Of a stretch of DNA of 64,000 nt, positions 1-8,071 are shown in pieces. Under the pieces are notes generated by a model that worked only from the letters and a program-made list of their open reading frames with translations, searched no databases and was not told where the DNA came from. How positions within the stretch are numbered: position 1 is the first letter of the stretch; each line of letters begins with the position of its first letter. A program made the translations under genes and the position numbers. The stretch covers positions 434,001 through 498,000 of the forward strand of contig NZ_JPKG01000006.1 in the NCBI RefSeq assembly GCF_000735605.1, given 5' to 3'. Origin of the DNA: Allobosea sp. LC85 (GTDB taxonomy: Bacteria; Pseudomonadota; Alphaproteobacteria; Rhizobiales; Beijerinckiaceae).

Positions 1-224
1 CGAACCGCAGCTGCAAGCGAATCGGGATAGCGCAGATTCGCCTGCACCGGCATGATCTGCCCGACGGTGCCGAGCGGCTGCAGGAAACCGGCGAGATCGG
101 GCCGGCGCACTGCGACGCGCACGCGGTATCCGCGCTTGACCAATGCACGCACGACATGGCGGCCAATGAAGCCGGAGCCGCCGAAAACCGTGATCAGCTG
201 CGAGGACGGGGTCTGGGTGGCCAT
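1..224 (-). CDS. NAD-dependent epimerase/dehydratase, complex I NDUFA9-like (5' part only)
   Basis: The first ~74 residues read from an ATG at 222-224 and run off the left edge. They begin with a short Thr/Gln-rich leader followed by a strand and the glycine-rich dinucleotide motif VFGGSGFIGRHVV, then a basic stretch (KRGYRVRVAVRR) after the second strand. This is the N-terminal Rossmann fold of atypical SDRs, and the spacing and the LRYPDSLAAAV segment match the family annotated as complex I NDUFA9 subunit-like proteins of alphaproteobacteria. Those proteins are thought to help respiratory complex assembly or quinone biosynthesis, but this is family knowledge only. The gene is transcribed away from the tRNA. 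The catalytic region is outside the window. Confidence 0.8.
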   Translation of the reverse strand, partial: MATQTPSSQLITVFGGSGFIGRHVVRALVKRGYRVRVAVRRPDLAGFLQPLGTVGQIMPVQANLRYPDSLAAAV

Positions 225-367
225 ATTGCTCAAGCTCCGCCGAGGACTTGCCGCTGTCCTAGTGGATCGGACCTGCGCTGTGAAGGCGAACATTCCACAG
301 ATAGGAACATGCCGGCTCGATATCCCCGTTGACAGCCTCCATCCGCCCCCGTAAACGAACCGCCGTT

Positions 368-454
368 GCCCAGGTGGCGGAATTGGTAGACGCACCAGCT
401 TCAGGTGCTGGCGCTCGCAAGGGCGTGGAGGTTCGAGTCCTCTCCTGGGCACCA
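368..454 (+). tRNA. tRNA-Leu (anticodon CAG)
   Basis: An 87-nt cloverleaf with CCA encoded. The acceptor arms GCCCAGG (368-374) and CCTGGGC (444-450) pair perfectly. The D arm contains GGAATTGGTAGAC, the anticodon stem CCAGC/GCTGG encloses the loop TTCAGGT with anticodon CAG at 402-404, there is a class II variable arm (cgctcgcaagggcg), and the T arm is GGTTCGAGTCC. It decodes CUG. Its 3' end (from 438) is duplicated exactly at 11249-11270, so this gene is the attachment site of the neighbouring mobile element and its 3' part was restored by the incoming copy. Confidence 0.97.
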
Positions 455-459
455 CTCTT
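438..459 (+). repeat. attL core, 22-bp direct repeat (copy 1)
   Basis: The 22 bases covering the T-arm end, acceptor 3' strand, CCA and five further bases of tRNA-Leu are identical to 11249-11270. The flanking bases differ on both sides (gag versus caa upstream, c versus t downstream), so the match is exactly 22 bp. With an integrase gene starting at 541 this is the left attachment junction of an integrated element. Confidence 0.9.
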
Positions 460-540
460 CCTTGAGGACTACCAACCTCAAGGACTTAGGCCTTCGCAGA
501 GTGGTGCGTTTGTGCGACCGTGTAACAACGGTGTGCAACA

Positions 541-2241
541 ATGCTCTACAGGCTCGTTCGCTCAGTGAAGCGCCGCGATTCCTCCCACAGTCAATTCACC
601 CAGCGCATTCCCGCCGATGTGCTGCCTCGTGCCGCTGGCCGCAAGCTCTCCATTCCGCTCGGCAACGGGGAGTTTCATCACCTCACTGTTTCGCCCGCAA
701 TGAAAGCCATCCGGTTTTCTCTCCGGACCCGCGACCCGAGCGAGGCCAAGGTGCGCAACGGCCGGGTGGCTGCCCATCTTGAGGAAGTCTGGCAGGGCCT
801 TCGCGCCGCCAAGCCCATAGCCCTCACCAACAGGCAGGCCCATGCGCTGGCCGGGGAGCTTTACCGGGCGTGGGCCTCAGAGGGGCCGAGGGAACGACCC
901 ATGGCAGCCACCCTCAAACCCGGCCGCAAGGGCAAGGACCGGGAGGACTGGGTGGTGGAGCATGGGGCCTCACCCGGGGAGGAGGCAGGAGGCTTCCACT
1001 CCATCGCGGAGAAGCTCACCGCTATGCACGCCAAGCCGGAGCCCGGCGAGATGGAGCCCGTAGTGGGTGCCATCGTGAACCGCCTCTTGCTGGCTCGCGG
1101 TATCGCGGCGGTGGAGCCCCACTCGCGGGTCCTGCTGCTTACCGCCTTCGTGCAGGCCTTGCGGGACGCCTTTGAGAACCGCGCCAGGAATGCCGAGGGC
1201 GACTATTCGCCGGACCCGAAGTCGCAGCGCTTTCCCGAATGGGTGCCGCCCGAGGAGCATCCAAAGCCGCCCCCTGCGCCCACCGCCGTGGCCTCGCTCA
1301 AGGGGCTGGTGGAGGACTGGTGGAAGGAGGCACAGGCGACGGGCCGCAAGCCGAGCACCTATGAGAGCTACCGGAATACGGTGGCGGCGCTGGTGGCCTA
1401 CCTTGGGCACGATGACGCGGCCCGGCTGACGCCGGAAAGTATCATTGGTTTCAAAGACCACCGCCTCTCCAGCATCAACCCTCGCACCAGCAAACCCATC
1501 TCAGCCAAGACCGTGAAGGATAGCGACTTGGCCGGTCTCAAGACGGTCTTTGGGTGGGCTGTCAGCAACCGTCGCATGGCGTCCAATCCCGCAGCCGGCA
1601 TCACCATCAAGCTCGGCAAGCCCAAGAAGCTCCGCTCCAAGGGTTTCACCGACGATGAGGCAGCCGCCCTCCTCCGCGCTGCCCGCAACTACCGGAACTC
1701 CGACGAGACCCCAAAGACTGCTGCCGCCAAGCGGTGGGCGCCGTGGCTCTGCGCCTACACGGGGGGCCGCGTTGGGGAGATGGCGCAGCTACGCAAGCAG
1801 GACCTCCGCCAAGAGGCAGGGCACTGGATCATCCACATCACGCCTGAGGCCGGCACAGTTAAGACCGACGAAGCGCGAGACGTGGTGCTCCATCCGCATC
1901 TCGTGGATGAGGGCTTCGTGCAATTCGTGAAGGATGCGCCGGCCGGGCACCTGTTCCTCCGGGTTGGCAAGGAGGGCGAGGTCCGGGGGCCGCTCCGGGG
2001 TCTCAAGAACCGCCTTGCCGAATTTGCCCGCGTGCAGGTGCCCGATGTGCGCGTCATGCCCAACCACGGCTGGCGGCACCGCTTCAAGACGGTCGCGAGG
2101 TCTGCCGGGATAGACAGCCGCGTGGTGGATGCCATCCAAGGGCACGCCGCGAGGACGGCCGGGGATGACTACGGCGATGTGACGGTAGGGGCGATGGCGC
2201 TGGCCATGACGAAGTTCCCCCGCGTGAAGCTAGAGGGCTGA
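541..2241 (+). CDS. Tyrosine recombinase (site-specific integrase)
   Basis: 566-residue phage-type integrase that should catalyse integration and excision of the element at the tRNA-Leu site 82 bp upstream. The C-terminal catalytic domain carries the full set of active-site residues: Arg410 in TGGRVGE, Lys441 in GTVKTDEARD, His509 and Arg512 in NHGWRHRF, His535 in QGHAART and the nucleophile Tyr544 in GDDYGD. The N-terminal ~100 residues resemble the arm-binding/DUF6538-type head of long alphaproteobacterial integrases, followed by a linker rich in Pro (240-250) and a SAM-like core-binding domain (about 252-350). The ATG at 541 was taken as the start; no strong ribosome-binding site precedes it, so the start is uncertain. 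Nothing suggests inactivation. Confidence 0.95.
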   Translation: MLYRLVRSVKRRDSSHSQFTQRIPADVLPRAAGRKLSIPLGNGEFHHLTVSPAMKAIRFSLRTRDPSEAKVRNGRVAAHLEEVWQGLRAAKPIALTNRQAHALAGELYRAWASEGPRERPMAATLKPGRKGKDREDWVVEHGASPGEEAGGFHSIAEKLTAMHAKPEPGEMEPVVGAIVNRLLLARGIAAVEPHSRVLLLTAFVQALRDAFENRARNAEGDYSPDPKSQRFPEWVPPEEHPKPPPAPTAVASLKGLVEDWWKEAQATGRKPSTYESYRNTVAALVAYLGHDDAARLTPESIIGFKDHRLSSINPRTSKPISAKTVKDSDLAGLKTVFGWAVSNRRMASNPAAGITIKLGKPKKLRSKGFTDDEAAALLRAARNYRNSDETPKTAAAKRWAPWLCAYTGGRVGEMAQLRKQDLRQEAGHWIIHITPEAGTVKTDEARDVVLHPHLVDEGFVQFVKDAPAGHLFLRVGKEGEVRGPLRGLKNRLAEFARVQVPDVRVMPNHGWRHRFKTVARSAGIDSRVVDAIQGHAARTAGDDYGDVTVGAMALAMTKFPRVKLEG

Positions 2242-2290
2242 CCCGATTGAAAGCCTTCTTAACTTCGTCGCCTCGCTGGTCGTCCTGCCG

Positions 2291-2458
2291 ATGCTCGGGG
2301 GCACTGCGCTGATCCTCGTGGGAGCGGCCTCTCAGGTTGCATTGGCCTCCACCACGCCCGGCTGGCAGAAGTACCTCTGGTTCCTCGGGGCCGGCTACGT
2401 GCTGTTGAACCTGGAGCAATTCCTCGGAGCCTTGGCCAGCGGCTCGGGGCAGTGGTGA
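2291..2458 (+). CDS. Very small hydrophobic protein (hypothetical)
   Basis: A 55-codon frame beginning ATG at 2291, 49 bases after the integrase stop. The product is almost entirely hydrophobic, with one segment around LGGTALILVGAASQVAL and a second around YLWFLGAGYVLLNLEQFLGAL, so a two-span membrane protein is likely. The frame is open back to 2234, so translation could begin slightly earlier at a non-ATG codon. No family is recognised. Tiny membrane proteins like this are common in phage-derived elements, but only the hydrophobic pattern supports it. Confidence 0.35.
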   Translation: MLGGTALILVGAASQVALASTTPGWQKYLWFLGAGYVLLNLEQFLGALASGSGQW

Positions 2459-2550
2459 CACATTTGACCGGGGCTGCCTCCCCGTAACCTGACCGCAGGC
2501 GGGCAAGAAAAAGCTGTGCGGTGCGGGGGTGACGCTCTCGCGCGACCTTC

Positions 2551-2718
2551 ATGCTCGACATCGAGATTCGAGCGGAGGGCTGGCTTATGGGCCGCGCAAT
2601 TGGATTGTTAGACCTGCTGACTATCACGCCACACATCAACTCGCCGTGGGCATTCGCAGCGCTGGCCATGGTGGCGGGTGCGTGGTGCTTTGATCGGTGG
2701 AGGAGGGCGCGGCGATGA
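2551..2718 (+). CDS. Small single-span membrane protein (hypothetical)
   Basis: A 55-residue frame from ATG 2551 to TGA 2716-2718. It has a polar N-terminus, a hydrophobic helix (PWAFAALAMVAGAWCF) and a strongly basic end (DRWRRARR), the pattern of an inner-membrane protein with its tail in the cytoplasm. It follows the previous small hydrophobic frame by about 90 bases and could share its transcript. No family is recognised; phage genomes of Hyphomicrobiales often carry such genes. Its end is 7 bases from the end of the convergent small gene at 2725-2898. Confidence 0.4.
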   Translation: MLDIEIRAEGWLMGRAIGLLDLLTITPHINSPWAFAALAMVAGAWCFDRWRRARR

Positions 2719-2724
2719 GACCCC

Positions 2725-2898
2725 TCAAAACACAAGGTCCCGCTCCGGCTCGACGGGTTTCTCAGTGGTCTGCCCGACGATCACGCGGATCGTTCCGTCC
2801 TTGGCTATCTCGATGGTGCCTGACGCCCCGCACTGCAAGACGGCGCGGACGGCTCGGGCGATATCCGCCTGCGTGGCACGGGCTGGGGTCCTGCTCAT
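2725..2898 (-). CDS. Small hypothetical protein of prophage type
   Basis: A 57-residue protein beginning MSRTPARATQADIARA and ending in an acidic tail. The pattern, a basic N-terminus, a helix (ADIARAVRAVLQCGAS), then a strand pair with TIEIAKDGTIRVIVG, is one I associate with short proteins common in Rhizobiales prophages and islands, possibly DNA-related; no function is established. A purine-rich TAAGGAAA lies about 7 bases upstream of the ATG on the minus strand. It is the last gene of the minus-strand block that begins near 6015. Confidence 0.6.
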   Translation of the reverse strand: MSRTPARATQADIARAVRAVLQCGASGTIEIAKDGTIRVIVGQTTEKPVEPERDLVF

Positions 2899-2957
2899 AG
2901 GGTTTCCTTACGAGGGCGCGACATGGCGACAGTCAAAGCAGAATCTCCCGATTACGG

Positions 2958-3167
2958 CTAGGGTCGATGCGGTGAGGCCGAGACGCGGGCCAGACCCCCA
3001 GGACCAAGCAGCGAAAAGGGGTAAAGCCCGCGAAGGCTCCACCGCGATGTTCTCAACTCGGCAGCGCCTTGGGAGCGCTTGGTCTTGATGGCGTCATGCA
3101 GCGCGAAGAGGTCCCAAAGCTGGTTCTCAGGCAATGGTGGAGATGGTTGGTCACTCCTCCGCCTCAT
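2958..3167 (-). CDS. Hypothetical protein, uncertain
   Basis: A 69-residue frame (ATG at 3165-3167) in the 370-bp space between the polymerase-like gene and the small gene at 2725. The N-terminal half (PENQLWDLFALHDAIKTKRSQGA) looks like a plausible amphipathic helix, while the C-terminal half is low in order and Pro/Gly-rich. There is a weak purine stretch (AAGGATCAAGGGCGGCG) before the ATG. No family is recognised, and an alternative is that this stretch is noncoding or a decayed gene. Confidence 0.3.
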   Translation of the reverse strand: MRRRSDQPSPPLPENQLWDLFALHDAIKTKRSQGAAELRTSRWSLRGLYPFSLLGPGGLARVSASPHRP

Positions 3168-3266
3168 CGCCGCCCTTGATCCTTCGAGGGGCACCACGCG
3201 GCAGCTACCTCAAGCCCCCCCTAATGCCCTATAGGGGAGGCGTAAGGCATCAACCAATTGTAATTG

Positions 3267-4676
3267 CTAGACTTTATCGATGCGCAGCTTCGCGCAGGAC
3301 CTGGCGTAGGTAGCGTGCGACGCCTGCATTGCCTCCCGTGCGGCCTCCTCATTCGACTGAGCCACGAGCACGCTGTCATGAAGCGGCAGCGCCGTGACCC
3401 CTGAGGCAAAGAGCCGGAGCAGCGCGTCTATCAGGATGGCGCTCTCGATTGCCATGAGCGAGAACCCGATGCCGGTGCCGAAGAGATGCGCGATGGGAGC
3501 ATGATGGTGGCGAATGTCGGCAAGTACGGCCTGGAGCTTCGTCCCTTTCGGAAAGCAAGATGATGTATCCTGCGGCCACCGCGTGAGCGGACCCCGCGCG
3601 AAGAGCAGGGCATTGAGCAGCCGCTTGAAGCCGTCGCGGTGGGAGCCGTCACCCCAGATGGCGTAGAGGTCGCCTTCGGGTGTCAGCAGATCGCATTGGC
3701 GGTAGGCCAGCGACGCGAAGAGCTGCCCGAAGTCCACATTGGCGATTGGCTCACCTTCGGGGCATCCAGCCGTCCCGATGCGCAGCCGCTCGAAGCGTTC
3801 CTGTCGGGGCATTATCTCCCAGAACCCGTCAAACAGCCGGCCGCCTTCGGTCCACAAGCCGTTGTTGAAGATGCGCCTCACCGTGCGGCGGGTCGGATCG
3901 GCAGGAAGCGTTTCCGAGGGCGTGGGGCTTGAAGCGGGTAATAGAAAGAGAGGCGCGGCGGTGAGGTAGCGATTGATGGTCTGCACCTGCTTGCGCAGCT
4001 TTCGCGTCGTCGCCGTATCTTTGTAGTCGAGCACGTTAGACTGTCCCGTCTTGCGGTCCTTTGGCCCGCGCAGGATCAGCACTTCGGGGTCCTCCTGCCG
4101 TTCGAAGGCGCCCCAGTCGATGGTGACAAAGTCAATGGCGTCGAGGAGGGCCTGCGTTGGCCGGATCGTGGTCTGCCGCCTGCGGCCATCCTCCAGCCGA
4201 AAGCCACGTGTGATGATCTTCGCCAATCCGACCTCGGGATGTGTCATCAGGTCCAGGGCGTCGAGGAAGTGCTGCCCGTAGACCTCGGGGCGGTAGCGCG
4301 TGGCAGACCACATCACGCCGCTGCGGCGGGGGACGGCCAAGGGGAGCGGGGAGCGCGTCAGAGCCAGGGCCGCAAGGTTGCAGGCAAAGGCCTCGATGGC
4401 GATATGGAACTTCGCGCGGTCGTCGGGTTTCCGGCTACGCTGCCTGAGGCCAAGCCGAGCTTCGGTGGTCTCCAGGTGGACGGCAAGGCCCTTGAGGGTG
4501 CGCAACAAGTCACGGCTCGCGGCCCGGCGCTGAGGATCGAACTGGACGGCAACCAACCGGGGAGGAGCTGAGCGCCCGCCCCTCCCGTCCGCCTGAGGTT
4601 GCACTGCGCCGCGCCTCTCAACATGTGCTGACCGGGGCTGGCACATCGGGTCGCTCGGTTGTTTGGTGGCGCTCAC
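3267..4676 (-). CDS. Polymerase-like protein with family-A/T7-RNAP-type palm motifs
   Basis: 469 residues. The C-terminal half carries the ordered motifs of single-subunit nucleic-acid polymerases: motif A around Asp315 (ANVDFGQLFASLAY), a motif-B-like helix with Arg347, Lys351 and Phe359 spaced R-x3-K-x7-F (HRDGFKRLLNALLFARG), and motif C at His433-Asp434-Ser435 (ALPLHDSVLVA), preceded by an amphipathic helix FSLMAIESAILIDAL like the one before motif C in DNA polymerase I. The distance from motif B to motif C is only about 83 residues, shorter than in Pol I or T7 RNA polymerase, so the fingers are reduced. No 3'-5' exonuclease motifs are visible. The GTG start is chosen because it overlaps the upstream stop (GTGA at 4673-4676). 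Whether it makes DNA, RNA or neither is unknown; polymerase homology is my inference from motifs. Confidence 0.6.
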   Translation of the reverse strand: MSATKQPSDPMCQPRSAHVERRGAVQPQADGRGGRSAPPRLVAVQFDPQRRAASRDLLRTLKGLAVHLETTEARLGLRQRSRKPDDRAKFHIAIEAFACNLAALALTRSPLPLAVPRRSGVMWSATRYRPEVYGQHFLDALDLMTHPEVGLAKIITRGFRLEDGRRRQTTIRPTQALLDAIDFVTIDWGAFERQEDPEVLILRGPKDRKTGQSNVLDYKDTATTRKLRKQVQTINRYLTAAPLFLLPASSPTPSETLPADPTRRTVRRIFNNGLWTEGGRLFDGFWEIMPRQERFERLRIGTAGCPEGEPIANVDFGQLFASLAYRQCDLLTPEGDLYAIWGDGSHRDGFKRLLNALLFARGPLTRWPQDTSSCFPKGTKLQAVLADIRHHHAPIAHLFGTGIGFSLMAIESAILIDALLRLFASGVTALPLHDSVLVAQSNEEAAREAMQASHATYARSCAKLRIDKV

Positions 4677-5446
4677 TTCTCCAGCCCAAGCCGAACCCGT
4701 GTATGGCGCGGGAGCCAGTCAGGCCGCTGCGAGGGATGCGGGCCGAACATCTCCACCCGCAAGCGCCGAACCGTATCCAGCGCATCTTGCATCACGCCTC
4801 GGCAGATTTCGTCCAGCTCCCGCCCCATTACCCGAAGCACCTGCCCGGAAGATCGCGGGTAATTGTGGATGGCGAGGGGTGCGGTCGTGCCGTTCGGCAG
4901 GGCAACCTCCCACCTGCTGTGAGTGCCCGACGCTAACCGATGGACTGCCTTGGCGGTCTGCACCAATCGGAACTCCGGCACATTGTGGCTGTCGCGGTCG
5001 TCCTCGATCAGGGCCGCAACTGCCATATGGATTGCCAGAAGCCGCTCCGGCTTGACGCCAGCCTCCCGCAGCCGTGCGAAGGCAACCCTGGCCCGCTTGG
5101 CGGCAGGTAGGCGCTTGATGTCTTGCGCTCTCTCGACCTGCCCTGCGCCGTCCATGAGGCCTTGCAAGCCAATGAGCGGGTAGGTCACGGCGATGTCGTT
5201 GCGGTGCTCGGCTATCCAGCGGTGGGCGGCCTTGAGGTATGGCTTGAGGTCGGTGGCTTTAAGCGGGGCGGCCCAATGGGAGCCGTACCGAGCCCGGCGC
5301 TGGACGTGATACTGACAGTGGCAATCCGCGAGGCCAGTCCCCGCCGCTGCCATTGTCGGTCGACCGCAACCGGGGATAGCGCAGGTGGCACGATGCGGCA
5401 CGGAGCGAATGCGCATCGCGAGACTCTCGTGTTGCTTTGAAGCCAT
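4673..5446 (-). CDS. Cys/His-rich hypothetical protein coupled to the polymerase-like gene
   Basis: 257 residues. Near the N-terminus there is a candidate zinc-binding cluster: CAIPGC, then CHC and H (LADCHCQYH) about 15 residues later. The rest is predicted helical and basic, with a C-terminal stretch LDEICRGVMQDALDTVRRLRVEMFG. No family is recognised. The stop overlaps the GTG of the downstream polymerase-like gene by 4 bases, and its own start lies at the stop of the upstream RNase-H-like gene, so the three proteins should be made together. A DNA-binding or primer-handling accessory role is a guess from context only. Confidence 0.6.
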   Translation of the reverse strand: MASKQHESLAMRIRSVPHRATCAIPGCGRPTMAAAGTGLADCHCQYHVQRRARYGSHWAAPLKATDLKPYLKAAHRWIAEHRNDIAVTYPLIGLQGLMDGAGQVERAQDIKRLPAAKRARVAFARLREAGVKPERLLAIHMAVAALIEDDRDSHNVPEFRLVQTAKAVHRLASGTHSRWEVALPNGTTAPLAIHNYPRSSGQVLRVMGRELDEICRGVMQDALDTVRRLRVEMFGPHPSQRPDWLPRHTRVRLGLEK

Positions 5447-6015
5447 CAGGAGTCGCCCTCTTCGCCGCTGGCCTTGAGAGGGGGAAACACTCCCTTCGGC
5501 TGCTTTCTGGGACCGTGAGAGTTCTTGATCGCCTCCACGCTACCCATTTCAGCAAGTTTCGCTGCCGCTGCCGAAGACACTTTCACGGCCAAGCTTCGCA
5601 TTATGGCGTCGTCCTTGGCGGCTGGAAGGGGATTGATCGTTATTCTTTTTTCTTTGATCAGCATCATCAACGGCTGCCAGAGTTCTGGATTTTCGTATAG
5701 CTTTCCGCTCGTGCGAATGAAGCCGCATTTTATTCCTAGTATGAGCGCTTCATCTTTTAGATACAGCGTGACGTAACTATTCAGGTTCACGCACTCAACA
5801 ACTCCTTTGACTGCCATAATGCCGGCGGGCCAGGGGTTCCTATCTGCCTTTGCGCTCACCTTTACGATAGTTTCCGCAGTTTCAGCCGGTTGGTCGCCTA
5901 AGTGCCACGTCCAGCCACTAGCCGACGGGCCGGTTCTTCCGCTGGAAACTGGTCGTGCCGCTCCATAGGCCCACGCGATAATCGGCTGCGGATTGCCTGT
6001 CTCATTTGAATTCAT
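5446..6015 (-). CDS. RNase HI-like protein (degenerate active site?)
   Basis: About 189 residues from ATG 6013-6015; the frame is open to a TTG at 6255 (269 residues) with a GAAGGG upstream, so a longer form is possible. The order of elements resembles RNase HI: a first strand IIAWAYGAA, a strand with W-H (GWTWHLG), a helix with PAGIMAVKGVVECV where RNase HI has its Glu-containing helix, a strand plus helix YLKDEALILGI where RNase HI has YTDSxYVxxGI, then KLYENPELWQPLMMLI and a terminal DDAIMRSLA helix. Of the four acidic catalytic residues only those in KDE and DDA are obvious; the first Asp and the Glu seem missing, so activity is doubtful. Codon third positions are AT-richer than its neighbours, suggesting separate ancestry. 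The fold call is inference. Confidence 0.5.
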   Translation of the reverse strand: MNSNETGNPQPIIAWAYGAARPVSSGRTGPSASGWTWHLGDQPAETAETIVKVSAKADRNPWPAGIMAVKGVVECVNLNSYVTLYLKDEALILGIKCGFIRTSGKLYENPELWQPLMMLIKEKRITINPLPAAKDDAIMRSLAVKVSSAAAAKLAEMGSVEAIKNSHGPRKQPKGVFPPLKASGEEGDS

Positions 6016-6401
6016 TGGATGCCTGAAAGTCCGAAGGCTCGATGGCCCGTTAAGACTGAGGAGGCAGATGAGCGGACTGCACGGTTCCGGATCAAACCCA
6101 GCGTCGCGCCGTGCTCGGTGGCGGATTGCGGCTGAGGATGTCGGCCCCAATCTCAACAGCTCACCGTACTCTACGGCGGCAACGGTCGAAGTTTGGGAGG
6201 TGCGCTTGCCCGGAATGGACTGGATCGCGTGCGCTATGTCGGTGACCCGCTTCAAACATGCGCTACCCTTCGTCAGTTTTCAAGGGGCTGCAAATTCGGT
6301 CTGTCTCCACGCGTTCTGGAGTGGCAGCGTGCGGCGAGATACGCTGTAATGATAACGCTCAGGCGGCGCAGACGGCCGCCCGCATGCACGGCGAGGGCCT
6401 G

Positions 6402-6653
6402 ATGACCGTCCAGCAATGGCTTGCAGGCGTTATTTTAGCCGGGATCGCGACAGGATTGGCCCTCCACACCGTCGCCGACCGCTTACCGGGTCGATATCAG
6501 GTTGCCGTAGAAGCGACGGGAGCTTGGCGGCTTGATACGCTCACCGGCAAACTGTCCTACTGCGTTAACACTGGGATAGAGACCGCCCCGATGTGCGGGC
6601 CGTGGGGCGCCCAGTCGCTAGAGCAGTTCAGAGTGAGTGAGGCAACTCGTTAG
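6402..6653 (+). CDS. Small signal-anchored hypothetical protein
   Basis: 83 residues from ATG 6402, preceded by a GAGG about 8 bases upstream; the frame is open further up to 6258, with another ATG at 6384. The N-terminus (VQQWLAGVILAGIATGLALHTVA) is a membrane anchor or signal peptide. The rest has a short beta-rich module, RYQVAVEATGAWRLDTLTGKLSYCV, with two cysteines and the pattern 'W-R-L-D-T-x-T-G' seen in many small phage-associated envelope proteins. The last 36 bases overlap the 3' end of the convergent serine recombinase gene. Function unknown. Confidence 0.55.
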   Translation: MTVQQWLAGVILAGIATGLALHTVADRLPGRYQVAVEATGAWRLDTLTGKLSYCVNTGIETAPMCGPWGAQSLEQFRVSEATR

Positions 6654-7400
6654 GCGGCGAGCCGTTATTCGCCTACCAGACCCATTCAGCCTCCGTCCTG
6701 CCTCCAGCCGCTCAAGCACCCGCGCGACCTGCACCGGAGCCCACTGCGCCTTACCGCGGGCGGTGGGAATGCCTCGGCTGGTCAGGGCCTCGGCAAGCCC
6801 AGCTAACGAGGTGATGCCGGCCGTGCGCAGCTCCTCAATGACCGGCGCGAGGTCGTGGTTGCGAGCGGTGGCCCTAGCCGTCTGTGCGGCCCTGCCTGCC
6901 TCCTGTGCTGCCTGTGTTAGCTTGACGCCTCGGTTGCCTCCAAGCGGGGGAAGCTCCTTCTTCTTGCGCCGCTCCTTGGCGGCAGCGAGGGCGGCCTTGG
7001 TGCGCGTTGATATGAGACCGGCTTCTAATTCTGCCACCGCCGCCATCTGCTGGAGGAGGAAGCGGCCCGTCGCCCCTTCGATCTTGGGAATATCGCAGAA
7101 GCGAACGTCGACGCCGCTTTCCAGGAGGCGCTCCAAGAACCCTTTGGACCGAGTGAGGCGGTCCACCTTGGCTACGATGAGCGGGACGCGGTGAAGCCGG
7201 GCTTTGTGCAACGCCTTGTGAAGCTCGGGGCGCTCTGACTTGCGGCCACTCTCGACTTCCGTGAACTCCCCGAGGATGCGCCAAGCCCCACCATTTAGGT
7301 AGGCTTCGACGGCTGCATGCTGTGCCTCAAGCCCGAGACCGGAAGCTCCCTGCCGCGCAGTTGAGACCCGGTAGTATGCCACGTAGTCGCCGTCTGCCAC
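6618..7400 (-). CDS. Serine recombinase/resolvase family protein
   Basis: 260 residues with an N-terminal resolvase catalytic domain: nucleophile Ser13 in YYRVSTARQ, GLGLEAQ, the PLIVAKVDRLTRS strand with the conserved Asp and Arg residues, and a helix AELEAGLISTRTKAALAAAKERRK that links to the DNA-binding part. The C-terminal ~100 residues carry a recombinase-like HTH region (ITSLAGLAEALTSRGIPTARGKAQWAPVQVARVLERL). The start is the GTG at 7398-7400, because a perfect AGGAGG precedes it by 5 bases. It could resolve dimers of a circular form of the element, invert a segment or be a second mobile-element recombinase. It begins the minus-strand side of the ORF-poor zone at 7401-8795, which might hold its site. 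Confidence 0.9.
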   Translation of the reverse strand: MADGDYVAYYRVSTARQGASGLGLEAQHAAVEAYLNGGAWRILGEFTEVESGRKSERPELHKALHKARLHRVPLIVAKVDRLTRSKGFLERLLESGVDVRFCDIPKIEGATGRFLLQQMAAVAELEAGLISTRTKAALAAAKERRKKKELPPLGGNRGVKLTQAAQEAGRAAQTARATARNHDLAPVIEELRTAGITSLAGLAEALTSRGIPTARGKAQWAPVQVARVLERLEAGRRLNGSGRRITARRLTSCLTHSELL

Positions 7401-8071
7401 GCTCGCCTCCTATTACATCTCAGTCTACGGTCGTTGACACGGATGTAAATCACAAGGTGGTCGCGGTCAAGCAAGCCTGCACCGGCGCACGGTGGCGCAG
7501 CGCGAGGTGAACGGCCTAGGGGGAAGGCGCTGCGCGGTTAGACCACTGGCCCACGCGAGGCCCCCACCGGGGGGAAAGCTCGCCGCTCCCACGTTGGGCA
7601 TGCCACTTACATGGCGGACCCCTTGGGTACTTCGGGGCGTCTAGAGGTCGCAGAGTGCTCACACGAGGAGGATGAGCATCGGGCGGAGGCCTACTTCATA
7701 GCCAGAAGGCGACGATGATGCCGAGGGCTTCGAGCATGGTGAGGTCGATGGTGCTCCTCCTGGTGGATGGGGTCTTTGCTGTCGGAGCGCTCGTGGTCGC
7801 GGTGCCCGTGATGATGCGGCTTGGGGTCGAGGTGCATGAGGTGGTGGGGTTCGGCTATCCCTCCCTCCTCCCCACAGCTCTCCTCATGGTCGGGGCTTGC
7901 AGGTCGGATGCTGCGGGCACAGACCAATGCAGCAAGATGGTGATTGAGGGAGTAGGAACCATCCTTATGGAAGCCCGACTTGAGCAGGGCGGGGTCTAGA
8001 AGGCCCTCGTGGGGATGCTGGAGGCTCTCCCAGCGCTATTCGGGCCTTGAGCGTTCTCTCACGCAGCAAAA

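Noticed and set aside
52..354. Plus-strand frame of 100 codons at the left edge
   Set aside because: It lies antisense to the epimerase-like gene, whose GGSGFIG motif and start are clear, and the product is Arg/Pro-rich without a ribosome-binding site.
7691..7999. Overlapping frames: His-rich on the minus strand, hydrophobic on the plus strand
   Set aside because: Neither has a good start or ribosome-binding site and each looks like the shadow of the other; composition alone is not enough.
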